Of a stretch of 5,105 nt of DNA, positions 1 through 4,316 are shown one piece after another (within the stretch, counting starts at the first letter, position 1; the number at the start of each line of letters is the position of its first letter). Made by a program: the position numbers and the translations under genes. The notes beneath the pieces were generated by a model that was not told the DNA's origin, did no database searches, and was given only the letters and a program-made list of their open reading frames with translations. Source of the stretch: Nitrospirota bacterium (GTDB taxonomy: Bacteria; Nitrospirota_A; Leptospirillia; Leptospirillales; Leptospirillaceae); assembly GCA_021838765.1 (NCBI GenBank), contig JAKCCY010000173.1, positions 1 to 5,105 on the forward strand, written 5' to 3'.

Positions 1-59
1 TTCCATCGGTTCTGGACAGTCTTTTCAATGTCGTCAAAGGGGTAAAGAGGATCGCTCAC
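1..59 (-). CDS. leuS: Leucyl-tRNA synthetase, N-terminal end (partial)
   Basis: Reading the minus strand from a GTG at 59-57 gives V/M-SDPLYPFDDIEKTVQNRW before the window ends. A short N-terminal stretch of the form Y-x-x-x-x-IE-x-x-x-Q-x-x-W is typical of leucyl-tRNA synthetase, which charges tRNA-Leu in the cytoplasm. The start is supported by AAGGAG at 70-65 (minus), five bases before the GTG. Only 19 codons are visible, so the catalytic HIGH and KMSKS motifs lie outside. Other class I synthetases (ValS, IleS) share this kind of opening, so the gene name is a probable call rather than a certain one. It is divergent from the tRNA-Gln gene and probably belongs to the core chromosome. Confidence 0.5.
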   Translation of the reverse strand, partial: MSDPLYPFDDIEKTVQNRW

Positions 60-98
60 CGGGACTCCTTGGATTGAGAGGCAGTTGTCGCACGGGAG

Positions 99-107
99 AT
101 TTTATCA
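99..107 (-). promoter_or_regulatory. Extended -10 promoter candidate for leuS
   Basis: On the minus strand the sequence TGATAAAAT (107 to 99) fits an extended -10 element (TG-n-TAAAAT), about 40 bp upstream of the leuS GTG. No good -35 hexamer is visible 16-18 bp upstream (TCCCAA at 127-122), which an extended -10 can tolerate. This is inferred from the motif only. Confidence 0.35.
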
Positions 108-165
108 CAGGAGAGGCGAGGTTGGGACAGGGAAAACAGGCGGTTCATCGGCAGCGGATAGGCGA

Positions 166-181
166 AGAGGGGTTCCCCTCT
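166..181. repeat. 7-bp inverted repeat, 2-nt centre
   Basis: AGAGGGG at 166-172 and CCCCTCT at 175-181 are perfect reverse complements separated by TT. There is no T-run on either side, so it is not a standard terminator. It lies in the divergent region between leuS and tRNA-Gln, and its right edge touches the tRNA -35 candidate, so it could be an operator or a leader hairpin of leuS. Confidence 0.5.
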
Positions 182-210
182 CGACAACGTTGAAAAAAAT
201 CTGCTAGAAT
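181..210 (+). promoter_or_regulatory. Promoter candidate for tRNA-Gln
   Basis: TCGACA (181-186, 5 of 6 to TTGACA) is followed after 18 bp by TAGAAT (205-210), which is preceded by TG at 202-203 (extended -10). The predicted start lies about 20-25 bp before the mature tRNA 5' end at 241, a normal distance. A small palindrome, CAACGTTG (185-192), overlaps the spacer. Confidence 0.55.
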
Positions 211-240
211 CTTGTCCGTTGTCCATCCTCGTCCCACCAC

Positions 241-314
241 TGGGGGATCGTCTAATGGCAGGACGACAGTCTCTGGATCTGTCTATCTAGGTTCGACCCC
301 TAGTCCCCCAGCCA
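241..314 (+). tRNA. tRNA-Gln (anticodon CTG)
   Basis: The cloverleaf can be drawn directly. Acceptor TGGGGGA (241-247) pairs with TCCCCCA (304-310). The D arm is 250-264. The anticodon stem is 266-270/278-282 with loop CTCTGGA (271-277) and anticodon CTG at 273-275, reading CAG codons for glutamine. The variable loop is 283-286, and the T arm is CTAGG (287-291) with CCTAG (299-303) around TTCGACC. The discriminator is G311 and CCA (312-314) is encoded. The innermost anticodon-stem pair (T270/T278) is a mismatch. The weak first pair (T-A) and G discriminator are typical of bacterial tRNA-Gln. The gene looks intact and functional even though an integrase gene follows it. Confidence 0.95.
287..314 (+). 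other. Probable attachment site (tRNA-Gln 3' end)
   Basis: The T arm and acceptor 3' half of the tRNA are followed about 100 bp later by a tyrosine recombinase gene reading away from the tRNA. Such enzymes commonly recombine at tRNA 3' ends and leave the gene intact by supplying a copy of its 3' portion. The exact core cannot be set from one end. No second copy of this segment is present in the window, so the other junction must lie beyond 5105 or has been lost. Confidence 0.5.
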
Positions 315-325
315 ATATTTAAGCC

Positions 326-362
326 ACTCTTTTAAAATTCCTTGCCATATTAAAGAGTTTTT
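326..362 (+). terminator. Weak terminator-like hairpin after tRNA-Gln
   Basis: ACTCTTT (326-332) is the reverse complement of AAAGAGT (352-358), and the right arm runs straight into a T-run (358-362). The stem is only 7 bp, AT-rich and has a 19-nt loop, so it is a poor intrinsic terminator on paper. Its position 12 bp after the tRNA is right for ending tRNA transcription. Confidence 0.3.
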
Positions 363-370
363 GCCATAAT
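342..370 (+). promoter_or_regulatory. Integrase promoter candidate
   Basis: TTGCCA (342-347) and CATAAT (365-370, 5 of 6 to TATAAT) are separated by exactly 17 bp, placing the start near 377, about 40 nt before the integrase ATG. Both hexamers are made from the GCCATA repeats, so a protein bound to those repeats would block this promoter. This suggests integrase autoregulation. Confidence 0.45.
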
Positions 371-379
371 TATGCCATA
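342..379 (+). repeat. Three GCCATA direct repeats in the integrase leader
   Basis: GCCATA occurs at 344-349, 363-368 and 373-378, each preceded by T (TTGCCATAT, TTGCCATAA, TATGCCATA). Spacings are 19 and 10 bp, close to two and one helical turns, so the sites face the same side of DNA. Short repeats between a tRNA attachment site and its integrase gene are often arm-type sites bound by the integrase N-terminal domain or by an excisionase. That role is inferred here. Confidence 0.5.
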
Positions 380-416
380 GTGAGGTCATTCGGAAACCTT
401 TCTTCCGGAGGAAATT

Positions 417-1460
417 ATGGCAACGATCCGCGAACGTGGTCCCTACCAATGGCAAGCCCAAATCCTCCGCAAAGGCCAATCCCCCCAATATAAGACGTTC
501 AACAATAAGGCTGACGCTGAAAAATGGGCGCGTCAGGTCGAGGCGGAAATGGATCGGGGGATTTTTTTGCCCCGGAAGGAGTCGGAGAACACGACCCTTT
601 CCGAAGCCCTGGACAGATACGAGCGGGAAGTCTCATCGAATAAAAAGAGCCACGAAAAAGAAAAAGTTTATATCCGACAATGGAACAGAACCCCTCTGGC
701 AAAACGCTTTCTCGCTACCATCCAGGGGAAGGACATTGCCGCCTACCGGGATGCACGGCTCAATGAAGTCGGCACGAACGCCGTCCGGCACGAGCTAGCC
801 CTTCTTTCCCATCTCTTCACGATCGCCGTCAAGGAATGGGGGATGGGAGGACTCATCAATCCCGTCCAACAAGTTAGGAAGCCACCCTCTCCACCTGGCA
901 GGGAACGAAGACTCAATCCGGAAGAGGAATGTGCACTTCTCGCCGCCTGCGAGAAATACAATGCAGAACTGTCGTCCATCGTGAGATTCGCCCTTGAAAC
1001 GGCCATGAGACGGGAAGAAATCGCCAAGATGAAATGGAATGTCGTGGACCTCAAAAAACGGACAGTCATCGTTCTTGACGAAAAAAATCCTACGGGAAAG
1101 AGCAACAGGGTCGTTCCGCTTTCCTCAGGGGCTCTTCGTATCCTGTCTGGTCTTCCTCGCATGATTGACGGGAAGATATGGAACTCCGGCAAGAATTACA
1201 TGACGCTCGCTTTCATACGGGTTGTCTCCCGCGCGCGGGCGGCTTACGAGAAGGAATGCGAAGAGAAGGGGATCAAGCCGGATCCCGCCTTCCTGGTGGA
1301 TCTCACCTTTCACGACCTCCGGCATGAGGCCACCAGCCGATTCTTCGAGAAGGGCTTAAACCCAATGCAAGTGGCGGCCATCACCGGGCACAAGACTTTG
1401 CAGATGCTAAAAAGGTACACTCATTTGAAGGCTGAGGATTTGGCTGAGTTGTTGAAGTAA
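417..1460 (+). CDS. int: Tyrosine recombinase / site-specific integrase
   Basis: This 347-residue protein is a phage/island-type integrase that would cut and rejoin DNA at the attachment site through a covalent 3'-phosphotyrosine. The N-terminal segment (about 1-55, MATIRERGPYQWQAQILRKG) looks like a small arm-binding domain. Residues about 60-160 form the helical core-binding domain, and about 165-347 the catalytic domain. The catalytic set is visible: R198 (ETAMRREEI), K228 (PTGKSNRVVPL), H299 and R302 (HDLRH), H325 (TGHKT) and the nucleophile Y334 (KRYTHL). All are present, so it should be active. GGAGGA (407-412) precedes the ATG by four bases. It lies just past tRNA-Gln and reads away from it, as in elements integrated into tRNA genes. 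The length is normal for this group. No specific element family can be assigned. Confidence 0.93.
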   Translation: MATIRERGPYQWQAQILRKGQSPQYKTFNNKADAEKWARQVEAEMDRGIFLPRKESENTTLSEALDRYEREVSSNKKSHEKEKVYIRQWNRTPLAKRFLATIQGKDIAAYRDARLNEVGTNAVRHELALLSHLFTIAVKEWGMGGLINPVQQVRKPPSPPGRERRLNPEEECALLAACEKYNAELSSIVRFALETAMRREEIAKMKWNVVDLKKRTVIVLDEKNPTGKSNRVVPLSSGALRILSGLPRMIDGKIWNSGKNYMTLAFIRVVSRARAAYEKECEEKGIKPDPAFLVDLTFHDLRHEATSRFFEKGLNPMQVAAITGHKTLQMLKRYTHLKAEDLAELLK

Positions 1461-1485
1461 TTCTCGATAACAGATAAGGGGTTTC

Positions 1486-1695
1486 ATGACATTTCGGGAA
1501 TTGGTGAGGCTTTTGGAAACGAACGGCTTTCGTCTCGTCAGGGAAAAGGGATCCGTTCGCTATTACGGTAAAACGGGTATGGCACGGCTTATCCGGCTCG
1601 ATTATCATGGATCGAAGGAAATTCCGACAGGAACCTGTCACGCCATTATGAAAGCCGCAGGGCTTTCGGAAAAGAAAAGAGGCGACAATGATTGA
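1486..1695 (+). CDS. hicA: HicA-family toxin (variant lacking the usual histidine)
   Basis: This 69-residue protein has the HicA dsRNA-binding-like fold signature: MTFRELVRLLETNGF at the start, then KGSVRYY and DYHGSKEIPTGT, and ending CHAIMKAAGL. HicA toxins cleave mRNA at the ribosome and are held inactive by HicB. In typical HicA the GS motif (residues 22-23) is followed by a catalytic histidine at or near position 24; here that residue is V24. The rest of the motif, including H41, is kept. The gene starts 25 bp after the integrase stop, with AAGGGG (1476-1481) four bases before the ATG. It overlaps hicB by 8 bp, the usual toxin-first order of hicAB. My recollection is that a GS(I/V)RYY subfamily of HicA exists, so this may be a subfamily trait rather than a mutation. 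It could be inactive or use a different residue. Confidence 0.82.
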   Translation: MTFRELVRLLETNGFRLVREKGSVRYYGKTGMARLIRLDYHGSKEIPTGTCHAIMKAAGLSEKKRGDND

Positions 1696-1951
1696 TCTTA
1701 AATATTCTTTGGTGATCGAAGCGACCGAGGATCCAAATTTTTTCGGATTCTACTCGCCGGATCTTGAGGGATTCACGGGAGTCGGTCATTCTGTCGAAGA
1801 TTGCCTTTACCAGGCCCGATGGGGGATGGAAGAGCATCTTGCTCTTTGCCGGGAAGAAAAGATTCCCGTTCCCTTTTCCAATCCGAACCCGGTGGTGACG
1901 ATTCGGAATTCTTACAAAGATTCCGTTTCTCCAGCCTTGCATGAAGTCTGA
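1688..1951 (+). CDS. hicB: HicB-family antitoxin, N-terminal domain only
   Basis: This 87-residue protein carries the HicB partial RNase H-like fold: KYSLVIEATEDPNFFGFYSPDLEGF (residues 5-29, given here as YSLVIEA and FGFYSPDLEGF), then the VGHSVEDCLYQA helix (32-43) and a proline-rich tail near 60-68 (IPVPFSNPNP). HicB binds and blocks HicA. Longer HicB proteins carry a C-terminal HTH or ribbon-helix-helix domain for autorepression. None is seen here, so either the pair does not repress its own promoter or another protein does it. The ATG overlaps the hicA stop and has AGAGG (1678-1682) five bases upstream inside hicA, so translation is coupled. The acidic motif SPDLEG is the best family marker. 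Confidence 0.82.
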   Translation: MIDLKYSLVIEATEDPNFFGFYSPDLEGFTGVGHSVEDCLYQARWGMEEHLALCREEKIPVPFSNPNPVVTIRNSYKDSVSPALHEV

Positions 1952-2182
1952 GGATCGCTGGAACGAAAAGGGGACGTTTTATTGCGCTTCGACAAAGAGT
2001 GCTTGGGATAAATGTGAGTACAACCATATCTTGGCCTCAAATACAAGCATAAAGTGTCCGAAGGAGCTTCTGCGTATCGTATGTGTTTTGATTTTATGGA
2101 GCCAAGGATATACTTGGCCCGGGTAAGAAATCAGTCCACAGTTCATGGCCGGAAAAACACATAGGAAAAAAGGGGGGGTTCC
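1952..2182 (+). other. Intergenic leader between hicB and the HU/IHF gene
   Basis: These 231 bp are more AT-rich than the flanking genes. Apart from the promoter and inverted repeat at 2088-2118, and an A5/G7 tract at 2166-2178 that serves as the ribosome-binding region of the next gene, no gene or RNA is recognised. An open frame starting inside the hicB end (1941-2126) has no ribosome-binding site and no family resemblance. Confidence 0.5.
2088..2118 (+). promoter_or_regulatory. Promoter with inverted repeat over the -10, upstream of the HU/IHF gene
   Basis: TTGATT (2088-2093) and TATACT (2109-2114) are separated by 15 bp. A perfect 6-bp inverted repeat, GCCAAG (2101-2106) and CTTGGC (2113-2118) with GATATA between, covers the -10. 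A repressor bound there would block RNA polymerase. The start would be near 2121, leaving a leader of about 60 nt before the TTG start. The short spacer makes this a moderate candidate. Confidence 0.42.
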
Positions 2183-2482
2183 TTGAATCGAACCGACATC
2201 GTCGAGTATACCCGGAGCCACGGAGGAGGGACCGATCTTCCCCGGAAGATTGTTCGCGAGGCTCTTGATTTCGTGATAGAGGAGATCGCTCAGACCGTTC
2301 TGGAGGACAAGTCGGTCAAGCTGACGGGGTTCGGGACATTCGAACTTCGGAAGAGAGCGGATCGTCTGGGGTGCAACCCCAAGACCGGCGAGCCGCTTCT
2401 CATCAAGAGCCATCGCGTGGTGGTCTTTCGTCCGACCCGGCATTTCTGGGAAGAGGGGATGGACCGGAACAAACCAGTCTGA
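2183..2482 (+). CDS. HU/IHF-family DNA-bending protein (IhfA-like)
   Basis: This 99-residue protein has the full HU/IHF fold: helical N-terminal half (NRTDIVEYTRS, then LPRKIVREALDFVIEEIAQ, 19-37), the GFGTFELRKR signature (49-58), and the beta arm with CNPKTGE (64-70), whose P66 is the residue that intercalates between base pairs, followed by RVVVFRPTRHF (78-88). Such proteins bend DNA as dimers in nucleoids, recombination complexes and promoters. The strand pattern after the arm is closest to IHF alpha. C64 replaces the more usual arginine-rich lead-in (RNPKTG). The start is TTG, chosen because it gives the complete first helix and follows AGGGGGGG (2171-2178). Its place on an integrase-bearing island suggests, as inference, that it assists recombination or regulates island genes. 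Confidence 0.88.
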   Translation: MNRTDIVEYTRSHGGGTDLPRKIVREALDFVIEEIAQTVLEDKSVKLTGFGTFELRKRADRLGCNPKTGEPLLIKSHRVVVFRPTRHFWEEGMDRNKPV

Positions 2483-2567
2483 AAGTGTCAGGTTGGAGTC
2501 TGAGACCCTTGAGGGAGAGTGTCAAACAATGCGAAAAAGGACCCTATTGTGACGCGATTCCGGCCCT

Positions 2568-2594
2568 TTGGTTGACGTCAACTTAGGGTATACT
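2568..2594 (+). promoter_or_regulatory. Promoter candidate upstream of the DUF4338 remnant
   Basis: TTGGTT (2568-2573) and TATACT (2589-2594) have a 15-bp spacer, the same layout as the promoter before the HU/IHF gene. The -10 surroundings (AGGGTATACTTCG) match those at 2105-2117 in 11 of 13 positions. The TATACT-to-start distance is also alike: 73 nt to the ATG at 2662, against 74 nt for the HU/IHF gene. The -35 hexamer is weak. Confidence 0.38.
2571..2582. repeat. Perfect 12-bp palindrome GTTGACGTCAAC
   Basis: GTTGAC and GTCAAC abut with no spacer. The palindrome overlaps the end of the -35 and the spacer of the promoter candidate at 2568-2594, a standard operator position. It is not followed by T residues. 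No regulator can be assigned to it; the regulator may be encoded outside the window. Confidence 0.6.
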
Positions 2595-2661
2595 TCGTGA
2601 GACGGGCTATAAGGCATGTCGGAAATTGTTCAACGTTAATGGTAAACAGGAGGAGTCAGCC

Positions 2662-2958
2662 ATGTCCAAGACCATCGCCTCCATGCTCCTTGGCATGGCG
2701 ACACGACGCCTTCCGAACGACTGGCAGGAGCGCTACCACTACGCCCCCGTCCTCCTTGAGACCTTCGTCGAAATTGACCGCTTCCGCGGAACCTGCTATA
2801 AGGCTGCCAACTGGATCTCCGTCGGAATCACCCAGGGGCGGGGAAAGAAAGACACCTTCAAGCAATATCTCCTTCCTCCTAAGGAAATCTTCCTCGCCCC
2901 TCTCCGAAAAGACTTGAAGGCGGCACGCATCATGCGTGCCGAGCGACGTGGCAAGTAG
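2662..2958 (+). CDS. DUF4338 (DruA-like) C-terminal remnant, fused to an ArsR-like end
   Basis: This 98-residue frame matches only the C-terminal part of DUF4338 proteins, the family that includes DruA of the Druantia anti-phage system. The recognisable run is ATRRLPNDWQERYHYAPVLL (residues 14-33), ETFVEIDRFRGTCYKAANWI (34-53) and VGITQGRGKKDTF (55-67), then KEIFLAPLRKD (74-84). Full members are around three times longer, so the N-terminal two-thirds is missing. The ATG is preceded by AGGAGG (2648-2653) at 8 bp, and the frame is also open upstream to a TTG at 2626. From about residue 85 (LKAARIMRAERRGK) it stops looking like DUF4338 and resembles the wing of an ArsR regulator, ending in TAG. 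It is probably a non-functional chimera, although its expression signals are intact. No other Druantia gene is present. Confidence 0.7.
   Translation: MSKTIASMLLGMATRRLPNDWQERYHYAPVLLETFVEIDRFRGTCYKAANWISVGITQGRGKKDTFKQYLLPPKEIFLAPLRKDLKAARIMRAERRGK
2921..2941. repeat. 9-bp perfect hairpin (CGGCACGCA / TGCGTGCCG)
   Basis: The arms at 2921-2929 and 2933-2941 are perfect reverse complements around TCA. The hairpin lies at the junction where DUF4338 similarity ends and ArsR-like sequence begins. No T-run follows, so it is not a standard terminator. It may have helped the rearrangement, or may be a chance consequence of the AARIMRAER coding sequence. Confidence 0.6.
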
Positions 2959-2995
2959 GTGTTCTACACAGTCAACGATGAGCATGTGCGTCGGG

Positions 2996-3002
2996 TACTT
3001 AG
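2996..3002 (+). repeat. Left copy of TACTTAG, probable target-site duplication
   Basis: TACTTAG here matches 4319-4325 exactly. Deleting everything from 3003 to 4325 rejoins one open ArsR-like frame to a TAA at 4369, which supports a true duplication. A 7-bp duplication is longer than I recall for the ISAzo13 family, so the exact element edges remain uncertain by a few bases. Confidence 0.5.
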
Positions 3003-3006
3003 GAGT

Positions 3007-3028
3007 CTAGCAAAAATAACTTGAACAC
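3007..3028 (+). repeat. Terminal inverted repeat of the IS, transposase-distal end
   Basis: The 22 bp beginning CTAGCAAAAATAAC and ending TTGAACAC match the reverse complement of 4295-4316 without a mismatch. The transposase stop codon (TAA, 3031-3029 minus) directly abuts the inner edge. Confidence 0.9.
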
Positions 3029-4267
3029 TTATTCCAGGTTGACCTGGGGATTGATGCGATAATTCCATTCCCCATGGAAGGAATCTGGGACGATCGAAAG
3101 AGACGCCATTTCTTGGTCTGTCACTTTGATTCCGGCTTCATATCTGTTCTCATCAAGGCCTGCCTTGATCTTGAGGCCTTGATGCGTGGTGGTCGCCCCA
3201 ATCAGATTGACCACGACCTCCCGGCTGAGCAGGGGGCGTCCCCGCCAGTTGGCCGTGATATGACAGAACATGCGGTGCTCAATCTTGTTCCACTTGCTCG
3301 CTCCCGGCGGGAAATGGCAGACCTCGATTGGAAAGCCCAGTTCGTTTGAGAAGGACTGAAGCTCCCGGCGCCACAGGCGAGCCCTGTACCCGTTGCTCCC
3401 TCCCCCATCGGCCGTGATCAGAAGTCGCTGGGCGGTGGGGGAGAGGGGGAGGCCCATCTCTCGCCACCAGCGGCGGATACTTTCCACCGCGAACTCGGCG
3501 GTATCGTGGTCGATCCCGACATTGACCCAGCCGGTATTGCTTGTCAGATCATAGACGCCATAGGGGGCGACTTTTCCCAATGTCGGATCGATAAAGTCGT
3601 GGATCCGAACGTCCTCGGGCTGACCTTTCGGTTGCCATTCCTGGCCGGCGTTTTTGAAGTCTCCGACGAGTTCTTTCTTTTTGGTGTCGACGGAGATAAC
3701 AGGGTCTCCGGTCCGCTGATAATCCGAGACCCTGCGGGCAATGTGTTCGAACTGGGCATTGCGGTCTTCGTGCTTGCCCCCTTCGCGGGTCTTCCGGACC
3801 GACTGAAGGCTGTACCCCATCTGTTCGAGAAGGTCGCAGACCGTTCTCTGGCTGACGGCATGTCCTTTTTCCTTCAGCTCGTCCGCCAGGCGCGTGGTGC
3901 TCTTGCTAGTCCAGCGGAGCGGCGACATCGGGTCTCCCCGCGTCACGGGATCGACGAGGGCATCCAGATCCTGGAGGAGTAACGCGTCTTTGTCGACAAG
4001 CTTTTTTCGCCCGCCTCCCGGGGCTCTCACGCGAGGGGGATGTCCGGCGACTTCCTCGGAGGATAAAGGATGCTTCTCGGACTCGAGCTCGGACAAGCCG
4101 GCGTAGATCGTTGTTCGAGAAAGGCCTACGGCCCGAGACACGGTACTGACACCTCCGTGCCCCAAACTTCGGGCCTCCACTGCGGCCCAAAGACGCAGGG
4201 ATGTTTCGTTCAGAACCCCCGAAAGGGCACGGTATTTTTCGGCAATCACTGTGGCGACATCGTCCAT
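3029..4267 (-). CDS. ISAzo13-family DDE transposase
   Basis: This 412-residue protein moves the IS by a DDE phosphotransfer mechanism. The N-terminus carries a helix-turn-helix (VSTVSRAVGLSRTTIYAGL, residues 40-58) for binding the terminal repeats. It is followed by a linker with GGGRKKL and a second helical region (TTRLADELKEKGHAVSQRTV, 124-143). The catalytic triad is visible as D194 (VISVDTKKKELVGDF), D287 (LLITADGGGSNGYR) and E330 (ASKWNKIEHRMF), with the W-N-K-I-E-H-R pattern typical of the ISAzo13 (Rhodopirellula-type) group. ATG 4267 is chosen because family members start at a MDxV-like residue and the promoter candidate ends just upstream. An in-frame ATG at 4285 would add six residues but overlaps the -10. 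It fills almost the whole element, with no frameshift or stop. Confidence 0.92.
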   Translation of the reverse strand: MDDVATVIAEKYRALSGVLNETSLRLWAAVEARSLGHGGVSTVSRAVGLSRTTIYAGLSELESEKHPLSSEEVAGHPPRVRAPGGGRKKLVDKDALLLQDLDALVDPVTRGDPMSPLRWTSKSTTRLADELKEKGHAVSQRTVCDLLEQMGYSLQSVRKTREGGKHEDRNAQFEHIARRVSDYQRTGDPVISVDTKKKELVGDFKNAGQEWQPKGQPEDVRIHDFIDPTLGKVAPYGVYDLTSNTGWVNVGIDHDTAEFAVESIRRWWREMGLPLSPTAQRLLITADGGGSNGYRARLWRRELQSFSNELGFPIEVCHFPPGASKWNKIEHRMFCHITANWRGRPLLSREVVVNLIGATTTHQGLKIKAGLDENRYEAGIKVTDQEMASLSIVPDSFHGEWNYRINPQVNLE

Positions 4268-4275
4268 GGCTCCAC

Positions 4276-4302
4276 AGTATAGCATTTTCAGAATGTGTTC
4301 AA
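4276..4302 (-). promoter_or_regulatory. Transposase promoter starting inside the terminal repeat
   Basis: On the minus strand, TTGAAC (4302-4297) lies within the inverted repeat and TATACT (4281-4276) follows after 15 bp. TG at 4284-4283 makes an extended -10. The start would be near 4269, so the message would have almost no leader before ATG 4267. The GGAG before that ATG is only 2 bp away, which also points to leaderless or weak initiation. Confidence 0.45.
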
Positions 4303-4316
4303 GTTATTTTTGCTAG
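4295..4316 (-). repeat. Terminal inverted repeat of the IS, promoter-proximal end
   Basis: This is the perfect reverse complement of 3007-3028. On the minus strand it begins CTAGCAAAAATAAC and contains the transposase -35 candidate TTGAAC, so transposase binding at the end could repress its own gene. Confidence 0.9.

Larger units (their letters stand above)
2914..3002 (+). pseudogene. ArsR/SmtB-family metal sensor, C-terminal remnant, left part
   Basis: In the same frame as the DUF4338 remnant, the codons read LKAARIMRAERRGK, TAG (2956-2958), then VFYTVNDEHVRRVL up to the IS. This looks like the last recognition-helix turn, the beta-hairpin wing and the C-terminal helix of ArsR-type repressors (pattern RRxGKQVFYxVxDEHV). 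The TAG falls where a glutamine is common, consistent with a CAG-to-TAG nonsense change. The N-terminal half of the gene, including the helix-turn-helix, is absent, so no functional sensor remains. The assignment rests on pattern recognition and on the metal exporter that follows. Confidence 0.55.

Noticed and set aside
1941..2126. Open frame of 61 codons overlapping the hicB end
   Set aside because: It has no ribosome-binding site and no recognisable family, and its amino-acid composition is unlike a folded protein. The region instead holds promoter-like signals for the next gene.
2541..2589. ACCCTA ... TAGGGT dyad resembling a MerR-type operator
   Set aside because: The half-sites are 37 bp apart and do not sit between a -35 and -10 with the 19-20 bp spacing MerR-family promoters need.
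2597..2917. 106-codon frame overlapping the DUF4338 remnant
   Set aside because: It is a shifted-frame shadow rich in Arg, Ser and Pro with no ribosome-binding site, whereas the other frame gives clear DUF4338 sequence.
2662..2958. Functional Druantia defence system
   Set aside because: Only the C-terminal third of a DruA-like protein is present, and no helicase or other Druantia gene is visible in the window.
3506..3982. 158-codon plus-strand frame inside the IS
   Set aside because: It is antisense to the transposase, which has intact catalytic motifs. No family signature or ribosome-binding site supports it.
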